DNA of 64,000 nucleotides from Lysobacter alkalisoli (lineage in GTDB: Bacteria; Pseudomonadota; Gammaproteobacteria; Xanthomonadales; Xanthomonadaceae): NCBI RefSeq assembly GCF_006547045.1, contig NZ_CP041242.1, forward strand, positions 1,870,001-1,934,000, read 5' to 3'. Below the pieces are notes generated by a model. That model did no database searches and was not told where the DNA came from. It saw nothing but the letters and a program-made list of their open reading frames with translations. The translations under genes were made by a program, and so were the position numbers. Below, in pieces: positions 1-9,425 of this stretch. Numbering within the stretch: position 1 is the first letter of the stretch; each line of letters begins with the position of its first letter.

Positions 1-867
1 GCCGAAAGTACGGCCTCCTTCGCCCGGCAGCTGTTCGAACGCTATGTCGGAAAGCTTTTCGTCGGCGACTATGCGGACCTGCACAAGGATGACCATCCCC
101 TCGCCCGCCGCACTTCGATCCTGACGATGGCACGCGAGATCGAACACTCGTCGCTGCGCGGCAGCATGATCCAGTGGTACAGCGAACGCACCACGGGCGG
201 CGACAGCGTGCGTGCCGAGCAACGCCTGCTGCGCAACCTACGCAGGCTGCAGGAGATCGACCGCATCGACGAGTATCTGCAGAGGCTCGACGATGACATC
301 CGCCAGGCCAACCGCCGAGCACTGGCCTTCCTGGACTACCGTCTGCGCACTCCGGACCGGCTGGACAAGCTGCTGCGCCGGGCCTGCCGTGGCGTGCTGT
401 CCGCGCCTGGGGAGGCGTTGCGCCTGCCGGTGGCACCGGGTCACTTGTTGGAAGAACGCCGCCTGCGGCCGCCTGTCCGGCGTCCGCAGCCGATTCCGCG
501 CACGGCCAACAGCACCGCACCGCCAACGCCCGAACAGATCGCCCGGCTCAACCTGCTGCGACAGATGAAGCGGGTTCGGCTGGTGTTGCCCGAAGACCTG
601 GTCCGCTATCTGGACCGGCATTGGGACAGTTCCGTCCGCCTCGACTCCCAGTCATTGCGGGTCGACAGCATCGAGGACTTCCGTGCCTACCAGACCCTGG
701 TCACGCTGGCGCTGCGCAGCCATCGTGCCGGAGGATTGCGGCGCGACGATCCACTGCACCGGATGCTGTGCGGCTTCCGTATCGAACTGGTCGACGGTGA
801 ACGCATCCGCAACGATCACCTGCACTCTCCCCGTTTCGTCCTGCACCGGACAAGGAAGGCCGCATGA
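1..867 (+). CDS. jetA: Wadjet protein JetA, C-terminal part (5' end outside window)
   Basis: The frame is open from base 1 to the TGA at 865-867, so about 288 C-terminal residues are present and the start lies upstream. The visible part is Arg-rich and helical, with a 'MAREIEHSS' segment near residue 43 and a Pro-rich linker near residues 155-170. Identity rests mainly on context: it overlaps jetB by 4 bases (ATGA) and heads a gene order that matches Wadjet JetABCD. In that family JetA is the kleisin-like subunit bridging the SMC-like JetC ATPase. JetABCD complexes extrude DNA loops and cleave small circular plasmids. The subtype is not assigned here. Some complete-looking internal ATGs exist (for example 127), but the reading frame and family length argue that they are not the true start. 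Confidence 0.8.
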   Translation, partial: AESTASFARQLFERYVGKLFVGDYADLHKDDHPLARRTSILTMAREIEHSSLRGSMIQWYSERTTGGDSVRAEQRLLRNLRRLQEIDRIDEYLQRLDDDIRQANRRALAFLDYRLRTPDRLDKLLRRACRGVLSAPGEALRLPVAPGHLLEERRLRPPVRRPQPIPRTANSTAPPTPEQIARLNLLRQMKRVRLVLPEDLVRYLDRHWDSSVRLDSQSLRVDSIEDFRAYQTLVTLALRSHRAGGLRRDDPLHRMLCGFRIELVDGERIRNDHLHSPRFVLHRTRKAA

Positions 868-1526
868 AACGCTCCTGGGCCACGTTGAGCCAGCTCACCA
901 ATGGCGTCCACACCCCGCAGGATTTCGAACGCGCCGCCTACCGGCTGGTGACCGAGCAGGTCCTGTACAGCTCGGACCGGCGCTCGCGCACCGCCTACCA
1001 TCTTGTCGAGAGCTGGTACGACGATTTCAGCGCCGCGCTGGAGCCGCTCGGCATCCGTCTGGAGCGCAACGCGCATTACCGCTATGTCGTCGCCCTGCCC
1101 TCGCATGCCGAAGGCGTGGCAGTGACCCTGGACGAAACCCTGCTGGTGCTCGTGCTGCGCCAGCGCTACGACGAAGCGATGCGGCAGGGAATGGTGGAAG
1201 AGGATGGCGACGTGATCGTCGAACTGCCCGAACTGCAGGAAGCCTACCCGGTGCTGACCGGTCGGCAGATGCCCGAGATCGGTGCCCTGCGCATTCTGCT
1301 GCGTGCGCTCAGGCGCTGGTCGCTGTGCCGGACCGAAGACTGCGAGCCCGACGATCCGCAACCGTTCCGGATACTGGTGCGGCCGGCCATAGTCGAGATC
1401 ATCGGCGCGCAATGGCTGCAACGGCTCGACCAGCACAATCGCGACGATGATGGCGAGGACGCCGGCGATCCAGACCGGATGGAAGTCGAAGACGCCCAGC
1501 AGGAGGTCGGCGATGTACCAGCTTGA
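864..1526 (+). CDS. jetB: Wadjet protein JetB (DUF4194 family)
   Basis: A 220-residue protein whose ATG overlaps the jetA stop (ATGA). It is acidic toward the C-terminus and resembles DUF4194 proteins, the KITE-like winged-helix partner of Wadjet, comparable to MukE/MksE. Segments such as 'TYHLVESWYDDFSAALEPLG' fit that family. In the complex, JetB dimers sit on the JetA kleisin and help couple JetC ATP hydrolysis to DNA loop extrusion. Its last codons overlap the start of jetC by 14 bases, so production of the subunits is probably translationally coupled. The call comes from family resemblance plus position; the protein alone would be hard to name. Confidence 0.82.
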   Translation: MKRSWATLSQLTNGVHTPQDFERAAYRLVTEQVLYSSDRRSRTAYHLVESWYDDFSAALEPLGIRLERNAHYRYVVALPSHAEGVAVTLDETLLVLVLRQRYDEAMRQGMVEEDGDVIVELPELQEAYPVLTGRQMPEIGALRILLRALRRWSLCRTEDCEPDDPQPFRILVRPAIVEIIGAQWLQRLDQHNRDDDGEDAGDPDRMEVEDAQQEVGDVPA

Positions 1527-4500
1527 ACGCGTCCATCTGGTCCAGTTCTTCCTGTTCCAGGCCGAAACGCTGGAGCTGGACCTGACCACCGCGGTCATCG
1601 CTCCGAACGGTGCAGGCAAGAGCGCGCTGCTCGATGCCCTGCAGATCGTGATGCTCGGCGGCGACCGCAACCAGATCCGTTTCAACGCCCAGGCCGGAGG
1701 CAGTCATCGCGCGCGTACCATCCGCGACTACTGCCTCGGTGTCTATCGCAGCGGAGACGATGGCCACGCAAGGCGCACGGCCACCACCTACATCAGTCTG
1801 GTATTCCGCAACAAGGACAGCGGCGATGAGCTGACGGCAGGCATTGCGCTCGGCGCCTCGCAGGCCGAACCGGACCATCGCGTGCATGGCCGTTATCTGC
1901 TGCCCCGGGTCGCGCTGACGCTGGAGGACCATCTCGAGGTCGTTGGCGGAGACCAGCTGCCTCTGGAATGGTCGCGCTTCCAGGCGCTGATCACGCAGCG
2001 TTGCAAGGCGGCCGGCACGAGAGCCGAGCTGCACCCGGCAGGCGACCGCTTCGTCAAGGACATGCTGCACCGGTTGCGGCCAGGCCCGACCGCGTTCCTC
2101 GATGCGACGGCATACCGCAAGGCCTTCCAGAACGCCCTCAACCTGCAGCGCGTTCATGACGTGGACCTGTTCGTGCGCACGCTGGTCGCCGAAGAGCGGC
2201 CCACCGAGATCTCTCGCTTCCGCGCCCTGCTCGACGGCTTCCGCCAGATCAAGGAGAAGATCGAACAGGTGGCCCGGCGCATCGCCCAGGCCGAAGACGT
2301 CGAACAGCACTATCGAAGGATCGCGCAGCAGGCCGTCCGTGCCGCCTCCTGCCGGGCACTGGGAGCCGAGTATCGCCGCGACCTGCATTCGGAAACGGTG
2401 GATGCCGCCGAACAGGCCCTGGAAACTGCCGGCTCCACCCTGCGCGAGAAGCGGCGCGCCCTCGCCCAGGCCCGCAGCGACCGCGAAACCGCGCGTCTGG
2501 CCGCGGAAGAAGCCGGCAAGCGCCTGCAGGGCACCCGCGGCTACGGCGAGCAGGCTTCCTTCGAGCAGATGGCGCGCCCGTATCAGGACCAGCTTGCGCA
2601 GCTGAAGAGGACGCTGATGCGCGAGGCCGGCTATGTGCGCGATCAGTTGCAGGCGGTCGGCCGGCTGGGATTGCCGGCCGTGGATGCGAACCTGCTGGCG
2701 CTGGCCATCGAACCGTGGCAAACACTCTTCCAGCAACTGGCCGTACTTGCCGGTGATGCCGCGATCGCGGCCTCGCCGGATGAACTGCACGCCACGCTGC
2801 GTACTGCCATCGAGCATGCGGCGCCCTTCTTCTCCGCAGTGGAAGCGCATGAGCGCGAACGCCACAACGCGCTCGAGCAGGCGAAGCAGCGTGCCGAGTC
2901 CACCCGCCTGAACCTGACCCGCCTTCATGCCGGCAAGGCCGAATTGCGGCCCGACGTGATGCGCCTGATCGGCCATCTGCAGGATGCCGGCATTGCAGTG
3001 AAGCCGGTCTGCGACCTGGTACGGGTGACCGAGCCGTCGTGGCAGCGCGCCATCGAAGCGTATCTGCGCAGCCATGTCGAGGCGCTTCTGGTGCCGGCCG
3101 AACACGAAGAGCAGGCCGTCGCCCTGTACCGCCGCCTGCAGGGCGTATACGGCGTGAAGCTGGCCCTGGCCAGTCATGCACGGCGCAATACTGCCGAGCC
3201 CCAAGACGGACAGGTGGCCGCCCTGCTCGATAGCGACAATGCCGATGCCCTCGCCTACCTGCGTCGGCAGTTGGGCGACCTGCGCTGTATCGATACCGAT
3301 ACCGAAGTCGTGCGTGCACGCCACGGGCTCAGCCAGGACGGCCTGGTCGCCAAGGGTGGCGGTGTCGAGCGGTTGCGCCTGCCATCAGCCGGTGAGCTGA
3401 AGATCGGCAGCTCCGGCAATCGCGAGCGCGCCCGCCTGCTGCGCGAGGAACTGGAAGCCGATGAAGTCCGGATCCGCGAGCTGGAAGCGCAATGGCGCCC
3501 CGTCCACGCCTGCAGCACGGGACTGGGCCGCATCGGCAGCGCCGATGAAGTGGCCGACGCCGCGCATGCTCTGTTGCTGCAGCATCGCGAGGCCGAAGCC
3601 CGCTATCGCGCACTGCAGGAAAGCCGTGCCGCGCACGAGGATCCCGACCTGATCCGGCTGAGCGAGCAGGTACGCGACGCCGAACGGCTGCGCGACAGCC
3701 TTGATGCGCAGGTCGAGCAACTGGTGCGCGAGGAAGGCATCGCCGAGGACAAGTGCGGTGCCGCCACGCGGTTGCTGGAAGCGTTGCAGGCGCAGGGCGA
3801 GACCCTGGCCCGCGAGGCCAGCGAAGCCTTCGGCCATCCCGACGTCGACCCCAACCTGGTCGAACAGCAGCGCGAGGACCTCGACGAAAAACTTCCGGGC
3901 CTGTCCGAGCGTGTCGAGCGCTGCCAGGCGCGCGCCCACGACAGCGAGAAGCAGCTCGAACGCCTCAATCCGGAAGCATGGAGCCGTCTGCAGCAATACG
4001 CCAAAGACCACGCCGTCGAGCTGGACATGGCCGCGGACGAATGGCGTCGTGCCAACGAGTTGCTGCAGGGCGAGATCGCCTACCTGAAAGGCACCGAACT
4101 GGTGCAGCACCAGAGTGCCGCTGAGGAGGCCTATCACACCGCGGTGGACACCTTCCGGGCCAACGTCGCCTCGGCCCTGTACGACAACTTCACCCGGCTC
4201 CGGCAGCAGATCAATACGCTCAACCGCACCCTGCGCCGCAGCCCGGCGTTCTCCAACAACGAGCGTTACGAGTTCAGATACGAGGTCGCGCCCGAGTTCC
4301 GCGACCTGCACCGCTTCATCGGCAAGGCTGCCGAGGTAGGCGAAACCGACACGCTGTTCGGCACTGCCGGCGAGGTGCCCGCGGCGTTCCGCGAAATCAT
4401 CGAGGGCGACGTTGCAAAGGGGGCCGGCACGCCTTCCCCGCTCGACGACTATCGTCGCTTCTTCAATTTCGAGGTGGTCATCAAGCAGGAGGACAGAGTG

Positions 4501-4932
4501 ATCGGCACGCTCAGCGAGCGCATGCGTTCCGGATCCGGCGGCGAACACCGCGCGCCACTGTACGTGATCGCCGGTGCCGCGCTGGCCGCGGCCTATGGCA
4601 AGGGAGAAGGTCAGTTGGGCGGGATCGGCGTCATCATGCTGGACGAGTTCGGCGACAAGATCGACGCCCAGAACGCGCGCGCGACGACCAACTACCTGCG
4701 TTCGCTTGGCTTGCAGCTGATCCTGGCCGCGCCCGACACCGCCCAGGGCACCCTGTCGGGCGTGCTGGACAGCTACATCGAACTGTTCCGCGACGGCCCG
4801 CACCTGCAGGTCGAAAGGGTCGGCGTGGAGGAGCGCGGACGCGAACTGCTGGCCAGCGACCAGTTCCTCGTCCACCCGCACCTGCTCGACGAGGAGGTCG
4901 CCCGCGTCACCGCCGAACAGGCCGCCACATGA
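1513..4932 (+). CDS. jetC: Wadjet SMC-like ATPase JetC
   Basis: A 1139-residue SMC/MukB-type ATPase, the motor of Wadjet. A Walker A motif 'APNGAGKSALLD' lies near residue 35, a long coiled coil covers roughly residues 230-950 with a hinge-like interruption near 490-620, the ABC signature 'SGSGGEHRAPLY' lies near 1006 and Walker B 'VIMLDEFGDKID' near 1040. The chosen ATG (1513) is preceded by a perfect AGGAGG at 1501-1506 inside the end of jetB. An in-frame ATG at 1447 would add 22 residues lying in the jetB C-terminus and lacks this ribosome binding site. Head engagement should drive loop extrusion on circular DNA, with JetD cutting. The stop overlaps jetD by 4 bases. Confidence 0.93.
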   Translation: MYQLERVHLVQFFLFQAETLELDLTTAVIAPNGAGKSALLDALQIVMLGGDRNQIRFNAQAGGSHRARTIRDYCLGVYRSGDDGHARRTATTYISLVFRNKDSGDELTAGIALGASQAEPDHRVHGRYLLPRVALTLEDHLEVVGGDQLPLEWSRFQALITQRCKAAGTRAELHPAGDRFVKDMLHRLRPGPTAFLDATAYRKAFQNALNLQRVHDVDLFVRTLVAEERPTEISRFRALLDGFRQIKEKIEQVARRIAQAEDVEQHYRRIAQQAVRAASCRALGAEYRRDLHSETVDAAEQALETAGSTLREKRRALAQARSDRETARLAAEEAGKRLQGTRGYGEQASFEQMARPYQDQLAQLKRTLMREAGYVRDQLQAVGRLGLPAVDANLLALAIEPWQTLFQQLAVLAGDAAIAASPDELHATLRTAIEHAAPFFSAVEAHERERHNALEQAKQRAESTRLNLTRLHAGKAELRPDVMRLIGHLQDAGIAVKPVCDLVRVTEPSWQRAIEAYLRSHVEALLVPAEHEEQAVALYRRLQGVYGVKLALASHARRNTAEPQDGQVAALLDSDNADALAYLRRQLGDLRCIDTDTEVVRARHGLSQDGLVAKGGGVERLRLPSAGELKIGSSGNRERARLLREELEADEVRIRELEAQWRPVHACSTGLGRIGSADEVADAAHALLLQHREAEARYRALQESRAAHEDPDLIRLSEQVRDAERLRDSLDAQVEQLVREEGIAEDKCGAATRLLEALQAQGETLAREASEAFGHPDVDPNLVEQQREDLDEKLPGLSERVERCQARAHDSEKQLERLNPEAWSRLQQYAKDHAVELDMAADEWRRANELLQGEIAYLKGTELVQHQSAAEEAYHTAVDTFRANVASALYDNFTRLRQQINTLNRTLRRSPAFSNNERYEFRYEVAPEFRDLHRFIGKAAEVGETDTLFGTAGEVPAAFREIIEGDVAKGAGTPSPLDDYRRFFNFEVVIKQEDRVIGTLSERMRSGSGGEHRAPLYVIAGAALAAAYGKGEGQLGGIGVIMLDEFGDKIDAQNARATTNYLRSLGLQLILAAPDTAQGTLSGVLDSYIELFRDGPHLQVERVGVEERGRELLASDQFLVHPHLLDEEVARVTAEQAAT

Positions 4933-6134
4933 CGCCCGCCGAGCAGACGCTCATCCGCCTGTTGAGACGTGGTGAGCGCGCGAGATCCAAGGGAGGCGGC
5001 GAGCGGGCAGCCCTTGCAATGACACCGGCCTCCTGCCCGGAGTACGGCAGACTGGAATCGCTTGAAGCTCGCGAAGCCTTCCATGCCCGGATCGCACTGG
5101 CCGAACGCGAGGGTGCTATCGAGGTCGAGCGGGCGCGCTTCGGCGAGGAACGCCTGCTCCGGCTGCGCCTGGCGGATCTCGACCGGCTGGCGGCGCATCT
5201 GGGCATCCGCTTGCTGAGCGATCGCGTTGGCGAAGCGGCAGCCATGCTCGACACCGCGACGGGCGACTGGCCAATCGTCGCCTCCGTGCTCGAAGCGTGG
5301 CGGCTGGGACGCAAGGTCCGTGGCAGCGGGCCCGAAGCCGCACGCGACCTGTTCGACGCGACAACCGTTGCCGGCGACCGCATCCACGAGGAGCGCGATG
5401 AGCGCCTCCTGCGCCGCGAGAGCATCCGCCTGTTCGACGACAGCAAGCGGCTCGAACGCCTGACGCCTTGGCTGGATCTGTTGCTGGCCGGCGATCTGGC
5501 TCCCTCCGGACTGTCCAGGGAGGAGGTGTGGGCCTCACTGGGCCTGCGTCGCGCACCGCAACCGATGCTGGTTTCCGGCGTCGGCACGGTCGTACTGCGG
5601 GGCGAGGCAACGCCCGCCACCCTGCCCCTGGTCAGGCCTTATCTGGGGCTGCCGATAGAAGCGGTGGAAACCGTTGCCGCCCGTGCGCGCTACGTGCTCA
5701 CCATCGAGAACCTCGCCAGCTTCCACGATGCGGCAGCCGCGGTATCGCTACCCGGGCATGCGGATGGCCTGCTGATCTATACCGCAGGCATGCCCTCGCC
5801 CGCCTGGCGGGCACTGTATGGCCGGATCCTTCGTGCACTGCCCACCGGTACAGCCGTACTGCATTGGGGCGATATCGATGAGGGTGGTTTCCGGATCGCA
5901 GCGAGCCTGGCTTCGGTCGCCGCCGATGCGGGCCGCCCGCTCCTTCCCTGGCTGATGTCGCCTTCCGACCTGGCCACGAGGCCGGAAGGCTGCACTCCGC
6001 CCACTCCCGCAACATTGCGCAGGATGCAGCACTGGGCACGACGCGCTGGCTGGGCATCACTGGCGTCCGGACTGGAACTCGATCCACTCGAACTGGAGCA
6101 GGAGGCCCTGGCCCCGGTGTTCCCGATGGCCTGA
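4929..6134 (+). CDS. jetD: Wadjet nuclease JetD (DUF3322 + DUF2220, Toprim-like)
   Basis: A 401-residue protein with an N-terminal DUF3322-like arm and a C-terminal DUF2220 Toprim-like domain. The metal-binding signature is visible: 'TIENLASF' near residue 258 supplies the Toprim Glu and 'HWGDIDEGG' near 313 supplies the DxD. Both acidic elements are intact, so the nuclease is predicted active. JetD is the subunit that cleaves the DNA loop held by JetABC, restricting plasmids. The ATG overlaps the jetC stop (ATGA). The gene ends 16 bases before the convergent copper ATPase gene, with no clear terminator between them. Confidence 0.9.
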   Translation: MTPAEQTLIRLLRRGERARSKGGGERAALAMTPASCPEYGRLESLEAREAFHARIALAEREGAIEVERARFGEERLLRLRLADLDRLAAHLGIRLLSDRVGEAAAMLDTATGDWPIVASVLEAWRLGRKVRGSGPEAARDLFDATTVAGDRIHEERDERLLRRESIRLFDDSKRLERLTPWLDLLLAGDLAPSGLSREEVWASLGLRRAPQPMLVSGVGTVVLRGEATPATLPLVRPYLGLPIEAVETVAARARYVLTIENLASFHDAAAAVSLPGHADGLLIYTAGMPSPAWRALYGRILRALPTGTAVLHWGDIDEGGFRIAASLASVAADAGRPLLPWLMSPSDLATRPEGCTPPTPATLRRMQHWARRAGWASLASGLELDPLELEQEALAPVFPMA

Positions 6135-6150
6135 GCCCAGGCCGCGCGCC

Positions 6151-8379
6151 TCAACGCCGCAGCCGCAACGCGTTCCCCACCACCGACACCGACGACAGGC
6201 TCATCGCCAGCGCGGCGATCATCGGGCTCAGCAGCAGGCCGAACACCGGGTACAGCACGCCGGCGGCAATCGGTACGCCGATGGCGTTGTAGAGGAACGC
6301 GAATCCCAGGTTCTGGCGCATGTTGCGGACGGTGGCGCCGGAAATCTTCCGCGCACGCAGGATGCCGCGCAGGTCGCCCTTGACCAGGGTCACCTGGGCG
6401 CTGGACATCGCCACGTCGGTACCGGTGCCCATGGCGATGCCGACATCGGCCGCAGCCAGCGCAGGCGCGTCGTTGATGCCATCGCCCGCCATGGCGACCT
6501 GGCGTCCTTCACGTTTCAAGCGCCCGATCAGGTCGGCCTTGCCCTCGGGCCGCATTTCTCCGTGGAAGTGCTCGATGCCCAGCGCGCCGGCCACGGCACG
6601 CGCCGTCGTCTCGCCGTCGCCGGTGGCCATCACGATATGGATACCAGCGGCTTGCAACGCCTGGACTGCAGGTCCGGCCGACGGTTTGACCGGATCGGCC
6701 ACCGCGACCAGTCCTGCCAGCCCGGCATCGACCGCCAGGAACATGACGCTGGCGCCCTCGCCGCGCATGCGTTCGGCTTCATCGCGGAGCGATGACGGAT
6801 CGATACTCAACTCCGACATCAGTGCGGTGTTGCCGAGTGCGACTTCGCGACCGCCGATCCGTCCACGCACGCCGATACCGGTCAGCGATTCGAAATCGCC
6901 CGCGGATTCAAGCGACATGCCACGTTCGCGCGCCTCGGTGACGATCGCAGCTGCCAGCGGGTGTTCGCTGCCCTGGTCGAGGCTGGCCGCGATCCGCAGC
7001 ACCTCGTCGGAATCGAAGTCGCCTGCGCCGATGGCATCGTGGAAGGCCGGCCGGCCTTCGGTCAGCGTGCCGGTCTTGTCGACGACCAGGGTGTCGATCC
7101 GGCGGAACCGTTCGATCGCCTCGGCATCTCGGAACAGCACGCCGACGTTGGCGGCGCGGCCGGTAGCGACCATGACCGACATCGGCGTAGCCAGTCCGAG
7201 CGCACAGGGACAGGCAATGATCAACACCGATACCGCATTGAGGATCGCGAATGTCCATGCCGGTTCCGGGCCGAACAACCCCCAGACGACAAAACTGGCC
7301 AGCGCCACCGCCAGTACCGCCAGCACGAACCAGAACGCGACCTTGTCGGCCATCCGTTGCATCGGCGCGCGTGAGCGCTGGGCCTGCGCCACCAGCTGCA
7401 CGATCTGCGCCAGCACCGTGTTGCCGCCAACCTCGTCGGCACGGATGACCAGGCTGCCGGTACCGTTCATCGTCGCACCGATGACCTTCGCATCGACACC
7501 TTTCTCCACCGGGACCGGCTCGCCGGTCAGCATCGACTCGTCGACCGAAGAGCGCCCTTCGAGCACGGTGCCGTCGACCGGAACCTTCTCGCCGGGACGT
7601 ACCCGCAACCTGTCGCCGGCCTTGACCTCATCCAGCGGCACATCCTCCTCCTGGCCATCGTCGAATATCCGCCGCGCTGTCTTCGGCGACAGCCCGAGCA
7701 GCGCCCTGATCGCGGCCGACGTCTTCGAACGTGCACGCAGTTCCAGCAACTGCCCGAGCAGCGTCAGCGACACGATCACCGCGGCCGCTTCAAAGTAGAC
7801 CCCGATACGCCCGTGTTCATGGAACGACGCCGGAAAGATTTCCGGCGCGGCGGTGGCGACGACGCTGTAGCCGAACGCCGCCGATACGCCGATGCCGATC
7901 AGCGTCCACATGTTGGGACTGCGGTTGCGGACCGACTGCACGCAGCGTACGAAGAAGGGCCAGCCCGCCCACAGCACGACCGGAGCGCTCAACGCCAGTT
8001 CCAGCCAGGTGCGGACATCCACGGTGATGAAAGCAATGTGCTGCCCGAACATGGCCAGTACCAGCACGGCCAGGGTCAGCGGCAACGTCCACCAGAATCG
8101 TCGGCTGAAATCATGCAGCTCCGGATTGTCTTCCTCGTCGGCCGTCGGCATCTCCGGTTCCAGCGCCATGCCGCATTTCGGACAGGTGCCCGGGCCGACC
8201 TGCCGCACTTCGGGATGCATCGGGCAGGTGTAGATCGTGCCTGGAGGCGCTTGATCGATGTTCTTGGTTTGATCCGGCTTCCCCGCCCCGTGACAGCACG
8301 CATGCTCCCCGCTTCCATCGTCATTTGCAGCGGCATGATTGGCGCGGTGGGAATTCCGGTCGTTGGCCTGCATGCTCAT
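6151..8379 (-). CDS. copA: Copper-translocating P1B-type ATPase
   Basis: A 742-residue P1B ATPase. The N-terminus has a His/Cys-rich leader followed by a heavy-metal-binding domain ('[10 protein letters not shown]', '[10 protein letters not shown]', residues about 50-75) in place of the usual HMA ferredoxin fold. The actuator 'TGEPVP' lies near 287, the membrane metal site '[11 protein letters not shown]' near 391, the phosphorylation motif 'DKTGTLTEG' near 435, 'SEHPLAAAI' follows, and the hinge '[10 protein letters not shown]' lies near 631. CPC in this context indicates Cu(I) or Ag(I) export from the cytosol. The ATG overlaps the stop of the upstream MerR regulator (ATGA), so the two form one operon. 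The symbol copA is the E. coli-style name; the multicopper oxidase copA is a different gene nearby. Confidence 0.94.
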   Translation of the reverse strand: MSMQANDRNSHRANHAAANDDGSGEHACCHGAGKPDQTKNIDQAPPGTIYTCPMHPEVRQVGPGTCPKCGMALEPEMPTADEEDNPELHDFSRRFWWTLPLTLAVLVLAMFGQHIAFITVDVRTWLELALSAPVVLWAGWPFFVRCVQSVRNRSPNMWTLIGIGVSAAFGYSVVATAAPEIFPASFHEHGRIGVYFEAAAVIVSLTLLGQLLELRARSKTSAAIRALLGLSPKTARRIFDDGQEEDVPLDEVKAGDRLRVRPGEKVPVDGTVLEGRSSVDESMLTGEPVPVEKGVDAKVIGATMNGTGSLVIRADEVGGNTVLAQIVQLVAQAQRSRAPMQRMADKVAFWFVLAVLAVALASFVVWGLFGPEPAWTFAILNAVSVLIIACPCALGLATPMSVMVATGRAANVGVLFRDAEAIERFRRIDTLVVDKTGTLTEGRPAFHDAIGAGDFDSDEVLRIAASLDQGSEHPLAAAIVTEARERGMSLESAGDFESLTGIGVRGRIGGREVALGNTALMSELSIDPSSLRDEAERMRGEGASVMFLAVDAGLAGLVAVADPVKPSAGPAVQALQAAGIHIVMATGDGETTARAVAGALGIEHFHGEMRPEGKADLIGRLKREGRQVAMAGDGINDAPALAAADVGIAMGTGTDVAMSSAQVTLVKGDLRGILRARKISGATVRNMRQNLGFAFLYNAIGVPIAAGVLYPVFGLLLSPMIAALAMSLSSVSVVGNALRLRR

Positions 8380-8774
8380 GCGTCATCTCCCGCAAGGGCA
8401 CCAAGGATCGGGCATTGCTGCAACGCACCGTGCCCGGGGCATGCGTCGACCAGTTTCCGCAATCCGTCACGCATGCGCGTCAGTTCGGCCAAGCGCCGCT
8501 CGACGTCATCCAGCTTCGCCGTGGCGGCGGCTTTCAGGGTGCCCATGTCGTCCTCATGGCGTCCGGACAGGGCCAGCAGCTCGCGGATCTCGACCAGGGT
8601 GAAGCCCAGCGCCTTGGCCCGTCGGATGAACCGCAATCGGGCGACGTCATCGTCCGAGTAGTCGCGGTAGCCGGATGCCAGCCGGTGCGGCGCCGGCAGC
8701 AGGTCCTGTCGTTCGTAGTAGCGGATCGTATCGATGCCGAGTGCGACGCGCCTTGATAGCTCTCCAATCTTCAT
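8376..8774 (-). CDS. MerR-family metal-responsive regulator (CueR-like)
   Basis: A 132-residue MerR regulator. It has the N-terminal winged helix '[20 protein letters not shown]', a long dimerisation helix, and a C-terminal metal loop '[13 protein letters not shown]' containing two Cys separated by eight residues. CueR has a similar but one-residue-shorter loop, so monovalent Cu/Ag sensing is likely by context but not proven by sequence. The start at 8774 begins the canonical MerR N-terminus; an upstream in-frame ATG at 8894 would run across the operator and is rejected. It is translationally coupled to the copper ATPase and is preceded by a MerR-type promoter with a 20-bp spacer, which implies activation of this operon and autoregulation. 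Confidence 0.92.
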   Translation of the reverse strand: MKIGELSRRVALGIDTIRYYERQDLLPAPHRLASGYRDYSDDDVARLRFIRRAKALGFTLVEIRELLALSGRHEDDMGTLKAAATAKLDDVERRLAELTRMRDGLRKLVDACPGHGALQQCPILGALAGDDA

Positions 8775-8805
8775 GTGAAATCCTGCTGGTTCAATGCTCG
8801 CGGCG

Positions 8806-8837
8806 AGTCTAGGGTCTGGACCATGGTCCAGAGTCAA
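8806..8837 (-). promoter_or_regulatory. MerR-type promoter/operator for the merR-ATPase operon
   Basis: On the minus strand, -35 TTGACT (8832-8837) and -10 TAGACT (8806-8811) are separated by 20 bp. The spacer contains the perfect 16-bp palindrome CTGGACCATGGTCCAG (8816-8831). An over-long spacer with a centred dyad is the hallmark of MerR-family promoters, where the regulator untwists the DNA to realign the two hexamers. The site lies 32 bases upstream of the merR start. It is also in the copL upstream region, so it could influence the divergent cop operon as well. Confidence 0.88.
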
Positions 8838-8949
8838 GCCGATGTCACGGGAAGTTGAATGGGGCATGGCGCGCGCCGCCCCTCGATCTTGCATCTTTGC
8901 CCCCGCGGCGCGACCCTATTGCCCCGCCCGTTCCATCGTCCGCTTTGCG

Positions 8950-9312
8950 ATGTCGCTGACTTCCCACCTGTTGCGCCTGTTGCTGATCCTCGCGATCGGT
9001 ATGAACGCGTGGGCGGCGCCGAAGCATGGGTTCGCGATGACCGGCGCCGGCGCAGCCCATGAGATGGCCACAACGGCAGCCGACTCACACGAAGGCTGTG
9101 GCGGCATGGATGCCATGGCCGAGGAGCCACAGCCTGACGAAGGCTGCTGCGCGGGCGATGCCTGCCAATGTGAATGCATCCAGGCGTTCACCATCGCCCC
9201 CGGGTTCCGTGGCCTCTCCTGGCCGCTTCCATCATCCGCAGGTGACGAGCCCGTCCTGTCCGCGATCGCCGACACCCGCCTGTCCAGACTCAACCGGCCT
9301 CCAATCTGCTGA
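8950..9312 (+). CDS. copL: CopL-family copper resistance leader/regulatory protein
   Basis: A 120-residue protein starting 'MSLTSHLLRLLLILAIGMNAWA', a signal-peptide-like hydrophobic N-terminus. A short domain follows that is rich in His, Met and Cys ('HEGCGGMDAMAEE', 'GCCAGDACQCECIQAF', residues about 45-80), as in CopL proteins that precede copAB in xanthomonads. In Xanthomonas, copL is required for copper-inducible copAB expression, though the mechanism is not settled. The frame extends upstream to 8794, but that part is not signal-like and lies near the MerR promoter, so 8950 was chosen. It is the first gene of the cop operon. Confidence 0.82.
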   Translation: MSLTSHLLRLLLILAIGMNAWAAPKHGFAMTGAGAAHEMATTAADSHEGCGGMDAMAEEPQPDEGCCAGDACQCECIQAFTIAPGFRGLSWPLPSSAGDEPVLSAIADTRLSRLNRPPIC

Positions 9313-9425
9313 CGTGCCGCTGGGGCCGCATCGCGTCCCCATGCCCGCTTCAATACCCGGACCGCACCCAGGGCCTTGCGCCTTCAGCGGCCTGCCGGGT
9401 CGCACTCAGCTACCGGAGTTCATCC

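Noticed and set aside
1399-3324. 641-codon open frame antisense to jetC
   Set aside because: Composition and motifs fit a shadow of the high-G+C jetC frame; no start context, signal or family pattern, while jetC has complete ATPase motifs.
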